The notes below the pieces were generated by a model. That model did no database searches. It was not told where the DNA came from and saw only the letters and a list, made by a program, of their open reading frames with translations. A stretch of DNA of 57,729 nucleotides from an uncultured Prevotellaceae bacterium (GTDB taxonomy: Bacteria; Bacteroidota; Bacteroidia; Bacteroidales; Bacteroidaceae): contig CAMYZO010000008.1 in assembly GCA_947303855.1 (NCBI GenBank), forward strand, positions 1 to 57,729, in the 5' to 3' direction. The translations under genes and the position numbers were made by a program. Shown here piece after piece: positions 26,501 to 34,191 of the stretch. The first letter of the stretch is position 1. Every line of letters starts with the position of its first letter.

Positions 26501-26896
26501 AAGGGACCGCAGGAGCCTGCCGCCGCCATGTACTACAACGATGCCAAGCCCGACAAGATTTTCTATCAGGGACTGGCACTGCTGAAGCTCGGACGCCAGG
26601 GCGAGGCCAACGGACGGTTCTACAAGCTTGTGAACTACGGTAAGCAGCATATCTTTGAGCAGCAGACCATGGACTATTTCGCCGTGTCGCTGCCCGACCT
26701 GCTCATCTGGGAGGACTCGCTCGACGTGAAGAACCGCATCCACTGTCTCTATATGCTGGCTCTGGGCTACTACGGCCTTGCTGACCTTGAGCACGCTGAA
26801 CGCTATCTGGCTGAGGTTGAGAAACTCGACATCAACCACTATGGAACGCAGGCTTTCCGCTCGCTGATGGCGATGGAGCAGAAGAATAATCAGTAA
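23501..26896 (+). CDS. DUF5107-TPR protein containing three translated repeat insertions
   Basis: 1131 residues with no signal peptide. Residues 1-360 form a DUF5107 domain, a mutarotase-like beta-sandwich (VMILPELGGRIQMAYDKI, GIEFNWPQHHRPSTY). From about 490 on there are many TPR helices (for example NVRCLNQTGLWYLRRGRFAKAEQYL). Three stretches look foreign and are encoded by copies of a C-rich palindromic repeat: PQPLPRGG near 366-373, NSPLPRRGAGGE near 437-449, and LTPGPSPKERG near 929-939. The frame stays open through all. It lies between the sugar porter and the GH35 gene and probably works on the imported sugar or its oligomers in the cytoplasm. Confidence 0.88.
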   Translation: MIKAWREIVTIPTYEIGKAEKNPMFLEKRVYQGSSGVVYPYPVVESIANEPTPHEWQAVWLENEYVKVMILPELGGRIQMAYDKIRERHFVYYNHVIKPALVGLTGPWISGGIEFNWPQHHRPSTYLPVDCDIVENEDGSITVWVNEMERMFHQKGMAGFTLRPGCAYLEIQGRVSNRTNLPQTFLWWANPAVEVNDAYQSVFPPDVNAVFDHGKRAVSSFPIATGTYYKMDYSAGVDISNYRNIKVPTSYMAVNSKYNFEGGYENDTQAGMLHVASNHFSPGKKQWTWGNGDFGRAWDRNLTDDGESGFRPYIELMAGVYTENQPDFTWLMPYEEKQFVQYFMPYRELGVVKQATKDFIFNIEALPQPLPRGGERVVTFKVMATSKQEARIILKHDNGEEYYNKVVTLSPETVLTETVDVKGAKFNELTFTINKTQNSPLPRRGAGGEALFWHAEPDEIRPIPDAAEAALSPEETKTVDQLFLTGLHLEQYRHATWSALDYYEEALRRDPNNVRCLNQTGLWYLRRGRFAKAEQYLRRAVRIWQKRNPNPYDGEPLFNLALALKYQHKKAEAYQLFWKATWNKAWADAGYFEAACISLGDGRLEEALDEVERSLIFNSHNHKARALKAAVLRQLGRQEEALEWINESYKIDHFNYGCMMEEHLLTGSDEPLKKMARLMHGNVHNYHELALDYAQAGQWQTVVDVLQMDDARQHPMTYYYIGWAQASIGDVVAANATFEEAERVDSAYCFPNRLEDVLALECAKVLNPDGARASYYLGCLFYGARQYDVAVGNWERAAELDPQFPTVWRNLALARFNKQDRQEEALLLMERAFSLDRTDARVLMELDQLYRRLQKPHQFRLDHLQQYLELIQQRDDLVLEEITLLNQLGHYEEAMQKLDAHQFHPWEGGEGKVPAQYQICRVELAKQSLTPGPSPKERGVETLAIQHAIDLLNECLEYPHHLGEGKLYGAQENDFYYLLGVAYEQLGDMAKAAECWEEATKGPQEPAAAMYYNDAKPDKIFYQGLALLKLGRQGEANGRFYKLVNYGKQHIFEQQTMDYFAVSLPDLLIWEDSLDVKNRIHCLYMLALGYYGLADLEHAERYLAEVEKLDINHYGTQAFRSLMAMEQKNNQ
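24591..24625. repeat. Translated palindromic repeat, copy 1 (degenerate)
   Basis: A C-rich then G-rich palindromic stretch (AGCCCTCCCCCAGCCCC... CCCGAGGGGAGGGGAG) inside the DUF5107-TPR gene, encoding ALPQPLPRGGER. It is shorter and less alike than copies 2 and 3. Confidence 0.75.
24813..24850 (-). repeat. Translated palindromic repeat, copy 2 (reverse orientation)
   Basis: The reverse complement begins AGCCTCACCCCCGGCCCC and matches copy 3 over 38 nt with about three differences. Read on the coding strand it encodes SPLPRRGAGGEA. Confidence 0.85.
26282..26321 (+). repeat. Translated palindromic repeat, copy 3 (LTPGPSPKERG)
   Basis: AGCCTCACCCCCGGCCCC, then CTCTCCC-AA-GGAGAGG. It encodes SLTPGPSPKERGV, a peptide that recurs across Bacteroidota proteins because this repeat often lands in frame. 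Confidence 0.88.
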
Positions 26897-26911
26897 CATG
26901 AACTAACGAAA

Positions 26912-28954
26912 ATGATGAAACACTTCAAATTAGTGTTGGCAGGCTTTCTGGCCTTGCTGACAGGCGTGGAGGCTGGAGCCGCAGATTTTGGTAAGCCGGT
27001 GACGTGGGACCGTTACAGTCTGATGATTGACGGTCAGCGTGTCTGCCCCGTGATGGGCGAAGTACATTACTCTCGTATTCCCGCCGATGAGTGGGCCGAC
27101 GAGGTGCGTAAGATGAAGGAGGGTGGTGTCACCGTCATTGCCACCTACGTGTTCTGGAACCATATTGAGGAGCAGGAGGGACGGTTCCGCTGGGACGGCC
27201 AGCGCGACCTGCGCCGTTTCCTCGAAATCTGCAAGGAGCAGCAGATGCCCGTGGTGCTGCGTATCGGCCCGTTCTGTCACGGCGAGGTGCGCAATGGCGG
27301 CATCCCTGACTGGATGTTCCAGAAGGGCTGCAAGCTGCGCTCACAGGACAAGGTGTTTCTCAGCTATGCCGACAAGCTCTACCGCCAGATCTATTCACAG
27401 GTCATCGGCCTGCAGTGGAAGGATGGCGGACCGCTGATGGCCTGTCAGTTTGACAATGAGTATCGCGGCAGTGGCGACTATCTGATGGCACTCAAGAAGA
27501 TTGCCATCGGCATAGGCTTCGACCTGCCCTTCTACACCCGTACCGGCTGGCCCGAACTGTCGAAACCCGTGCCCTTTGGCGAGATGCTGCCCCTCTATGG
27601 CGACTATGCTGACGGCTTCTGGGACAAGGATACGAAGGCGTGTGTGGGCAACTACTACAAGGCTTTCAACTTCAAGGGGTTCCGCTCGTCGACGGCCATT
27701 GGCACCGACCTGCTGGGCAAGCAGGAGGAAAAGGTGAACAAGGGCGACGAGGATTATCCCTACTTTACCTGCGAACTGGGTGGCGGCATGGCTACGGCCT
27801 ACCATCGCCGTCCGTTCATCTATACCGACGACACCTATGCCATGGCACTGGTGAAGCTGGGCTCAGGCTCCAACCTCCTGGGCTATTACATGTACCACGG
27901 CGGCACCAACCCTGAGAGTACGACGGGCATCACCCTGAACGAGACGCAGCGCACCCTCGGCACGGCCAACAACGACCTGCCGCAGCTGACCTACGACTTC
28001 CAGGCACCGCTGGGCGAGTTTGGCCAGACCTATCCGCAGTACTACCGTCTGCGCCCCCTGCATCTCTTCATGCAGGACTATGGCGGACTGCTGGCACCGA
28101 TGGAGGCCACCTTCCCCGCCAAGCAAGACCTGAAGCGGGGCGAGGACAGCGGCTTGCGCTGGGCCGTCAGGTCGAAGGACGGCAGTGGCTTTATCTTCGT
28201 CAACAACTACGAGCGCCTGCAGAACCTGTCGGTCAAGAAGAACGTCAGCCTGTCGGCCTGTGGCGTGACGTTGCCCAAGCTGACCGTCCCTGCCGGCTGT
28301 ATGGCCATCTTCCCTGTGGGTGTCGAGGGCATCAGGTATGCCACGGCGCAGCTGGTGGCCCGCCGCGACGGCAAGGTCTACCTGATGCAGGTGAAGGGCA
28401 TACCCGCAACCATTGCCATGCAGGACGGTAAGACGCTGAAGCATGTCAAGCCGCGTGGTCTGGCCAAGCCTGTCTATCAGAATGTGTACCTGCTCACCCA
28501 GCAGGAGGCTGAGCAGCTGTTCCTTGACAAGGTGGAGCAGGCTGCCATAGCCCAGACCGTCAGCTTCACCAAGGTGAAGGAGGCCGGTGCGCTACGCCAG
28601 ATTGTCAAGGGAAAGGCCAAGGTGGCCGAGGCTCCTCAGGAGGCCGACTGGCAGCAGGCCGCCGTCTATAAGATTGCCGTGCCAGGCGACCAGCGTGCCG
28701 GCAAGCGGCTGCTCAGCATCACCTATCAGGGTGACTGTGCCCGCCTCTATGCCGGTGGAAAGGTCATTGCCGACAACTTCCAGTATGGCCGTCCGTTCCT
28801 CTATGGTCTTTGGCGACTGCCTGAGGACGTGAAGGAACTGGAGCTGCGCATCCTGCCCTGGCAGGCCGGTGCCCCTGTCTACATGCCTGGCGAGGCCGAC
28901 ACTACGCCGGGCGAAAGTGTTAGGAAAGTGGAAATAACCTCTAACGGACTATAG
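26912..28954 (+). CDS. Secreted GH35 beta-galactosidase
   Basis: 680 residues with a signal peptide (LVLAGFLALLTGVEAGAA). GH35 features: MIDGQRVCPVMGEVHYSRIP at the N-terminus, the acid/base Glu183 in FDNEY (NEY as in other GH35 enzymes), and the likely nucleophile Glu288 in FTCELGGGM. C-terminal beta domains follow. It removes terminal beta-galactosyl residues, probably in the periplasm. It lies 15 nt after the DUF5107-TPR gene and 4 nt before the GH2 gene, so they are almost certainly co-transcribed. Confidence 0.92.
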   Translation: MMKHFKLVLAGFLALLTGVEAGAADFGKPVTWDRYSLMIDGQRVCPVMGEVHYSRIPADEWADEVRKMKEGGVTVIATYVFWNHIEEQEGRFRWDGQRDLRRFLEICKEQQMPVVLRIGPFCHGEVRNGGIPDWMFQKGCKLRSQDKVFLSYADKLYRQIYSQVIGLQWKDGGPLMACQFDNEYRGSGDYLMALKKIAIGIGFDLPFYTRTGWPELSKPVPFGEMLPLYGDYADGFWDKDTKACVGNYYKAFNFKGFRSSTAIGTDLLGKQEEKVNKGDEDYPYFTCELGGGMATAYHRRPFIYTDDTYAMALVKLGSGSNLLGYYMYHGGTNPESTTGITLNETQRTLGTANNDLPQLTYDFQAPLGEFGQTYPQYYRLRPLHLFMQDYGGLLAPMEATFPAKQDLKRGEDSGLRWAVRSKDGSGFIFVNNYERLQNLSVKKNVSLSACGVTLPKLTVPAGCMAIFPVGVEGIRYATAQLVARRDGKVYLMQVKGIPATIAMQDGKTLKHVKPRGLAKPVYQNVYLLTQQEAEQLFLDKVEQAAIAQTVSFTKVKEAGALRQIVKGKAKVAEAPQEADWQQAAVYKIAVPGDQRAGKRLLSITYQGDCARLYAGGKVIADNFQYGRPFLYGLWRLPEDVKELELRILPWQAGAPVYMPGEADTTPGESVRKVEITSNGL

Positions 28955-28958
28955 CCCC

Positions 28959-31871
28959 ATGAAGAAACTCTGCCGCACCTCATTATTCTTTATTCTCTGT
29001 TCATTATTCATTAGCAGCGCTGCTGCGCAGGACTACATCTCGTTAGAGGGAGCCTGGGACTTTGCCGTCAGCGACGGGACACCTGCTGCTTACGATGACT
29101 ATGTGATGTTGCCCGGCTCCATGCTGACCAACGACAAGGGCAATCCTGTCAGTGTGCGTACGCAGTGGACGGGCTCGCTCTACGACTCGTCGTTCTACTT
29201 CAACCCCTACATGGAGAAGTACCGTGTGGAGGGCCAGATGAAGTTCCCGTTCTTCCTGACACCAGGGAAACACTTCGTCGGTGCGGCCTGGTATCGTCGC
29301 AAGGTCTACGTGCCACGGGAGTGGCGCGACCGTCGTGTGACACTCTTCCTGGAGCGTCCCCATATCGAGACCAAAGCCTATGTCAACGGTCACGAGATGG
29401 GCAGGCAGATGAGTCTCTCGACGCCCCACCGCTACGACATTACCGACCACCTGAAGTTTGGCGAGTCAAACGAGATTGCCGTCCGCGTCTATAATGGCAT
29501 TGAGAATGTCTGCGTGGGTCAGGACTCACATAGCGTGACCGACCAGACGCAGGGTAACTGGAATGGCATTGCCGGGCGCCTGGAGTTGCAGGCGCAATGG
29601 AAGAAGCTCAACATCAGACGGGTCAGTGTGCAGCCCGACCTGAACGCGAAGACCGTCACCGTTGAGGTGCAGCTGGAGAATCATGTCAGTGGCGTGCGCA
29701 TATTCCCGCTGTACGACTATTGGGTGAATGCCACCGTTCGCCTGCTGAATGGTCGCCAGGGCGGAAAAGTCGTTGGCATGCAGCGTGTGGAGGCGCTCAG
29801 CAGCAAGCTGAAGTTCCAGTTCCCCATTGACGGTCTGCCGTTGTGGGATGAGTTCAATCCGGTGCTCTACCGCCTCACCGTTGAGGCTGGCAGTGACATC
29901 TATGAGACGCAGTTCGGCCTGCGCGACATCCGTGTCGAGGGGCGTCAGCTGATGCTTAACAACCGTCCGCTCTTCCTGCGCGGTACGGTAGAGAACTGCT
30001 GCTTCCCTGAGACGGGCTATCCGCCCACCGACGAGGACGAGTGGATGCGCATCTTCCGTAAGTGCAAGGAGTATGGACTGAACCACATCCGCTTCCACAG
30101 CTACTGCCCGCCGGAGGCTGCCTTTGCCGCCGCCGACCAGCTGGGCCTCTATTTGCAGCCGGAAGGCCCGTCATGGCCCAACCACGGTGTACGCCTGCGT
30201 CGTGGTCAGAAGATTGACCAGTATCTGCTGGATGAGTCGCGACGTATCATCGACGAGTATGGCCATCACCCCTCGTTCCTGATGATGGCGGCAGGCAACG
30301 AGCCCGCCGGCGACTGGGTGACCTACTGCAACGACTGGGTGAAGGAGATGAAGAAGTACGACCCGTCGAAAATCTATGCCGGTGCCAGCGTGGGTGGCGG
30401 ATGGGCCTGGGATGGCGGATCGGACTATCACGTCAAGGGCGGCGCCCGTGGCCTGGAATGGGACCGTCATGCCCCCGGCAGTGACGATGACTACTATCAG
30501 GGCATTCTCTTCCCGCGTAACTACAAGGACACCTTGCCCAACCAGTCTCCTATCATCACCCATGAGAAAGGGCAGTGGTGTGCTTTCCCTGACTTTAAGG
30601 AGCTGCCGCAGTACACGGGTGCTTACAAAGCCTATAACTTTGAGATTTTCCGTGACCTGCTGCGTGACAACGGCATGGGCGACATGGCTGAGAAGTTCCT
30701 CATGGCCAGCGGCCGTCTGCAGGTGCTCTGCTATAAGTATGAGATAGAGCGTAACCTGCGTACCAAGGACTATGCCGGCTTCCAGTTGCTCGGACTGAAC
30801 GACTATAGCGGTCAGGGCACGGCCCTGGTAGGCCCTCTCAATGTCCACTGGCGGGAGAAGGGCTACTGCACCGCCCGCGACTGGGTGGAGTTCTGCAGTC
30901 CGTTGGTGGCACTGGCCCGCTTCCCGAAATTCGTCTACACCAACGACGAGCAACTGGTTGTTCCTGTCGAGGTCTACAACGCTTTCTGTACCAGCGTGAG
31001 CGATGTCAAGGCCGTCTATTATATCAGCGACGACAGCCAGAACGTGCTGGCTGGCGGTCGTCTGGGACAGGGCGTGCTTCCCATAGGCAAGAACATCGCG
31101 TTGGGTACCGTCACCTTCCCGCTTGACAGCATCAAGCGCCCCACCAAGCTGACCCTGACCGTGAAGCTGGCCTCCCGCATCAAAAACCACTGGGACTTCT
31201 GGGTGTACCCGGGCGCTACGCTAAATAATAAAGAGATAAATAATAAAGAAATAGATAATGGTGAAATCTATGAGTCAGACACCCTTGATGCCAAGGCGCT
31301 GAAGGTGCTGAAGAAAGGTGGCAGCGTGCTGCTGACGGCTGCTGGCAAGGTGACCTTAGGCAGCGATGTCAGACAGTCCTATCTGCCCGTGTTCTGGAAC
31401 ACGTCGTGGTTCAAGATGCGCCCGCCGCACACCACCGGTGCCTATATCGACAAGCAGCACCCGCTCTTCAAGTACGATTTCCCTACCGATGACTGGTCGA
31501 ACCTGAACTGGTGGGAGCTGTTGAACCGTGCGCAGGTTATGAACCTCATGGAACTGCCAGCCGACTATCAGCCGCCCATCCAACCCATCGACACGTGGCA
31601 CGTCTCGCGTAAGCTGGCCATGCTCATCGAGGCTAGGGTGGGGAAGGGGCGCCTGCTGATGACGACGATGGATATCAGCAGCCAGCTCGACAAGCGCCCT
31701 GTGGCCCGCCAGATGCGTCATGCTATCATGGCCTACATGCAGAGCGACGACTTCCAGCCCACGCTGACGCTGACACCCGACGTCGTCGGCCATTTCTTTA
31801 CGCGGCAGGCACCGCCGGTAAATATGTTTACTAACGACTCGCCCGACGAACTGAAACCGAAAATTAAGTAA
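28959..31871 (+). CDS. Secreted GH2 family glycoside hydrolase
   Basis: 970 residues. The signal peptide LFFILCSLFISSAAAQ is encoded by AT-rich repeat-like DNA (CATTATTCTTTATTCTCTG). GH2 layout: jelly-roll domain (AWYRRKVYVPREWRDRRVTLFLERPHIE), Ig-like domain, then a barrel with acid/base Glu448 in GNEPAGD and nucleophile Glu536 in THEKGQW. A linker at about 755-771 consists of a 5-residue tandem repeat (NNKEI, NNKEI, DNGEI) encoded by a 15-nt repeat at 31222-31264. A C-terminal non-catalytic domain follows. Substrate is probably a galactoside or glucuronide; it cannot be fixed from sequence. Confidence 0.9.
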   Translation: MKKLCRTSLFFILCSLFISSAAAQDYISLEGAWDFAVSDGTPAAYDDYVMLPGSMLTNDKGNPVSVRTQWTGSLYDSSFYFNPYMEKYRVEGQMKFPFFLTPGKHFVGAAWYRRKVYVPREWRDRRVTLFLERPHIETKAYVNGHEMGRQMSLSTPHRYDITDHLKFGESNEIAVRVYNGIENVCVGQDSHSVTDQTQGNWNGIAGRLELQAQWKKLNIRRVSVQPDLNAKTVTVEVQLENHVSGVRIFPLYDYWVNATVRLLNGRQGGKVVGMQRVEALSSKLKFQFPIDGLPLWDEFNPVLYRLTVEAGSDIYETQFGLRDIRVEGRQLMLNNRPLFLRGTVENCCFPETGYPPTDEDEWMRIFRKCKEYGLNHIRFHSYCPPEAAFAAADQLGLYLQPEGPSWPNHGVRLRRGQKIDQYLLDESRRIIDEYGHHPSFLMMAAGNEPAGDWVTYCNDWVKEMKKYDPSKIYAGASVGGGWAWDGGSDYHVKGGARGLEWDRHAPGSDDDYYQGILFPRNYKDTLPNQSPIITHEKGQWCAFPDFKELPQYTGAYKAYNFEIFRDLLRDNGMGDMAEKFLMASGRLQVLCYKYEIERNLRTKDYAGFQLLGLNDYSGQGTALVGPLNVHWREKGYCTARDWVEFCSPLVALARFPKFVYTNDEQLVVPVEVYNAFCTSVSDVKAVYYISDDSQNVLAGGRLGQGVLPIGKNIALGTVTFPLDSIKRPTKLTLTVKLASRIKNHWDFWVYPGATLNNKEINNKEIDNGEIYESDTLDAKALKVLKKGGSVLLTAAGKVTLGSDVRQSYLPVFWNTSWFKMRPPHTTGAYIDKQHPLFKYDFPTDDWSNLNWWELLNRAQVMNLMELPADYQPPIQPIDTWHVSRKLAMLIEARVGKGRLLMTTMDISSQLDKRPVARQMRHAIMAYMQSDDFQPTLTLTPDVVGHFFTRQAPPVNMFTNDSPDELKPKIK
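31222..31264. repeat. 15-nt tandem repeat within the GH2 gene
   Basis: TAAATAATAAAGAGA, TAAATAATAAAGAAA and a third degraded unit lie in an otherwise GC-rich gene. They encode the linker NNKEI-NNKEI-DNGEI. Confidence 0.85.
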
Positions 31872-31900
31872 CAGGCTTTTTCCTGTTGGTCTCATTTTTG
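31870..31900 (+). terminator. Weak terminator after the GH2 operon
   Basis: AACAGG-CTTTTT-CCTGTT forms a 6-bp hairpin (31870-31887), followed 7 nt later by TTTTTG. The stem is short, so read-through is likely. Confidence 0.35.
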
Positions 31901-31921
31901 TTAGATTCGCTGAAAGTATCG

Positions 31922-32003
31922 TGCGTTTCGCCGATTTTATTTGTTTGATTTCGGTAAATGTGGTAAATTTGCAACACCAAACAAATAAAACCGGCGAAAC
32001 GCA
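31922..32003. repeat. 26-bp inverted repeat enclosing the VTC gene promoter
   Basis: Arms 31922-31947 and 31978-32003 match over 26 bp with one mismatch (31933/31992). The 30-bp centre carries the -7 box. The right arm ends with the A of the ATG start codon. The -33 TTTG lies at the inner edge of the left arm. Confidence 0.85.
31964..31972 (+). promoter_or_regulatory. -7 promoter box of the VTC-DUF4956 genes
   Basis: TAAATTTGC with a TTTG about 20 nt upstream. The predicted start of transcription, near 31977-31979, coincides with the first base of the right arm of the surrounding palindrome. Confidence 0.7.
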
Positions 32004-32770
32004 TGAAAGAAATCCTAAGTCATTACGACCCTATCACGCTGGACGAGATGAGTGGCATACGTCTGATGAACCGCACCGACACGAAGTTCGTCACGACAAG
32101 GCCCATGCTGGAGCGTCTCTTAACCCTGGCCCAGGCAGACTACTATGCGCAGACCATAGAGGGTGCTAATATGGCTGCCTACTACACCGTCTATTTCGAT
32201 ACTCCTGACTGCAATATGTATACCGTCCATGAGACGGGACATACCAACCGCCAGAAGCTGCGTGTCCGTTCATACGTCGACTCCCACCTGAACTTCCTCG
32301 AGGTGAAGACCAAGAACAACCGTGGACGTACGAAGAAGAAACGTGTGGCCCTTGACGATTTCGACCCGGAGAATCATGCGCAATTTTCCATCCTCAATCC
32401 CCAGTTCGAAGCGTTCCTGCATGAGCACCTGCGTTACGACCCTGCACAGCTCAGCAAGCAGCTCGAGAACCGTTTCGACCGGATAACCTTGGTCAACAAG
32501 GGCAAGACTGAGCGACTGACCATTGACCTGAACCTGCGTTTCCACAATCTGGTGACCGACAACTACCGTTTCATGGACGACATCGTCATCATCGAGCTGA
32601 AACGTGACGGCCTCGTGCCTTCGCCCATCCTCGCACTGTTACGCCAGTTGCGCATCAAGCCCCACGGATTTTCCAAGTATGTCATCGGCTCGGCCCTTAC
32701 CAACGACCAGCTGCACTGTAACCTTATGAAACCCAAGCTTAACGATATTCGCAAATTATTAAACCATTAA
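32003..32770 (+). CDS. VTC-domain polyphosphate polymerase
   Basis: 255 residues, no signal. The VTC tunnel-domain features are present: MNRTDTKFVTT (substrate-binding basic residues), YYTVYFDTPD, KLRVRSYVDSHLNFLEVKTKNNRGRTKKKR, ERLTIDLNLRF, IVIIELKRDG and HGFSKYVIGSAL. These enzymes extend polyphosphate chains from ATP. The next gene, 6 nt downstream, encodes a DUF4956 membrane protein, the usual bacterial partner. An ORF in another frame at 31921-32169 is a shadow. Confidence 0.9.
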   Translation: MKEILSHYDPITLDEMSGIRLMNRTDTKFVTTRPMLERLLTLAQADYYAQTIEGANMAAYYTVYFDTPDCNMYTVHETGHTNRQKLRVRSYVDSHLNFLEVKTKNNRGRTKKKRVALDDFDPENHAQFSILNPQFEAFLHEHLRYDPAQLSKQLENRFDRITLVNKGKTERLTIDLNLRFHNLVTDNYRFMDDIVIIELKRDGLVPSPILALLRQLRIKPHGFSKYVIGSALTNDQLHCNLMKPKLNDIRKLLNH

Positions 32771-32776
32771 ATAACT

Positions 32777-33433
32777 ATGTTAGATTTCCTCACCTTTTCC
32801 GCTGGCTTTACCAACATGCTGGTACGCCTCACCCTCAGTGTCATAGTCACCTGGTTCATCATCTTTGCACTCTATTACAAGAAGAGCAAGCGACGCGACT
32901 TCTCGTTTACCTTTATGCTCATCCATATTGCCATCTTCTTCATCGTCTTCTTCATGATATTCGTGCTGGAGGACATGAAGGGCAAGACCTCCATGGGTAT
33001 CGGTATAGGCCTGTTCGGCATTTTCTCCATCATGCGCTACCGAACTGATACCATGCCCGTCCGCGAGATGACCTACCTCTTTATCATCATCGCCCTGGCC
33101 GTGGTCAACGCTATTGCCGAGGGTGTGCCCATGTTCGAACTCATCCTTACCAATGCGATTGTCGTCGCCGCCGTCAGCATCTGTGAGGTCAGTCTGAAGA
33201 CGAGGCCCTCAAAACTTGTGCAGTACGACCGTATGGAACTGATTACCCCCGACCGTCGCGACGAACTGAAGGCTGACCTTGAGAAGCGCCTGGGACTGAA
33301 AATCCTGAAGGTTGAGGTTGGTGCCGTCGACTTCATCCGCGACATGGCCATGCTCCGCGTCGTCTACGAGGGCATCGACTCACCGGCCAACAATATTGTG
33401 AAACTCAAGAACAGCCAGCTCCAGGAGTTCTGA
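32777..33433 (+). CDS. DUF4956 family membrane protein
   Basis: 218 residues. Hydrophobic helices lie near 11-31, 42-61, 72-88 and 95-125, followed by a soluble C-terminal domain of about 90 residues (VQYDRMELITPDRRDELKADLEKRLGLKILKVEVG). DUF4956 proteins are repeatedly found beside bacterial VTC-domain polymerases and could anchor the enzyme or move polyphosphate through the membrane, as the VTC membrane subunits do in yeast. That role is inferred. Confidence 0.88.
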   Translation: MLDFLTFSAGFTNMLVRLTLSVIVTWFIIFALYYKKSKRRDFSFTFMLIHIAIFFIVFFMIFVLEDMKGKTSMGIGIGLFGIFSIMRYRTDTMPVREMTYLFIIIALAVVNAIAEGVPMFELILTNAIVVAAVSICEVSLKTRPSKLVQYDRMELITPDRRDELKADLEKRLGLKILKVEVGAVDFIRDMAMLRVVYEGIDSPANNIVKLKNSQLQEF

Positions 33434-33473
33434 TGCCCTGTCCAAATAGCGGCTTCAACCAGTATATATTATT

Positions 33474-34109
33474 ATGACACCAAAACAGCAAAGAAATGAG
33501 CGCTTGGCTCAGACCATTATCAAGCACCTGCAACGCCGTCATATTGAGGGCTTCTATTGTCCGACAGGTGAAGAGGCAGTGATGAAGGTATCGGAACTTA
33601 TCCCCGACGGAAGCTCCGTGACGTGGGGCGGCACGATGACTGTCCGCGACCTGGGTATTCCCGATGCGCTGAGGAGCAGGGGAACCCTGGAGGTGCTCGA
33701 CCGTGACCTGGTGGAGACACCCGAGGAAAAACAGGCCATGTATCTGAGGGCGTTCTCGACGGACGTCTACCTGACCAGTGCCAATGCCATCTCTGAGGAT
33801 GGCGTTATCGTGAACATCGACGGCAATGGTAACCGTGTGGCAGCTATCACATGGGGACCGAAGAAAGTCATCTTCGTGATTGGCCTCAACAAGGTGGCCC
33901 AGACAGTTGAGGCAGCCCTGTCAAGGGCAAGGGGAACGGCATCGCCCGTCAATGCCGCCCGTTTCGACATCAAGACACCCTGCCAGACGGATGGTGTGTG
34001 CCACAATTGCAACTCCCCCCAGTCTATCTGCAACTACGTTCACTTCCTCAGAAACTCCCCCAAAGGCCGTCATGTCGTGGTGCTTGTTGGTGAGGACCTT
34101 GGCTATTGA
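33474..34109 (+). CDS. LUD-domain protein (lactate utilisation-like)
   Basis: 211 residues matching the LUD (DUF162, LutC/YkgG-like) fold: VMKVSELIPDGSSVTWGGTMTVRDLGI, YLTSANAISEDGVIVNIDGNGNRVAAITWGPKKVIFVIGLNKV, and a C-terminal Cys set (TPCQTDGVCHNCNSPQSICNY) that could bind a metal cluster. LutB and LutA are not adjacent. It is probably a stand-alone member, so lactate use is not certain. Confidence 0.85.
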   Translation: MTPKQQRNERLAQTIIKHLQRRHIEGFYCPTGEEAVMKVSELIPDGSSVTWGGTMTVRDLGIPDALRSRGTLEVLDRDLVETPEEKQAMYLRAFSTDVYLTSANAISEDGVIVNIDGNGNRVAAITWGPKKVIFVIGLNKVAQTVEAALSRARGTASPVNAARFDIKTPCQTDGVCHNCNSPQSICNYVHFLRNSPKGRHVVVLVGEDLGY

Positions 34110-34191
34110 TGGCAGTATAAGAATGCTGTAGGAGTCCGATTACCCAAGGGAGAAACAATCTGTAAACTCTTTGCAACGTCAGCGATACGGT

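Noticed and set aside
31922..32003. Firm call of an invertible (phase-variable) promoter
   Set aside because: The arms are suitable, but the 30-bp centre is short for recombinase-driven inversion and no invertase gene is in the window; kept only as an alternative reading.
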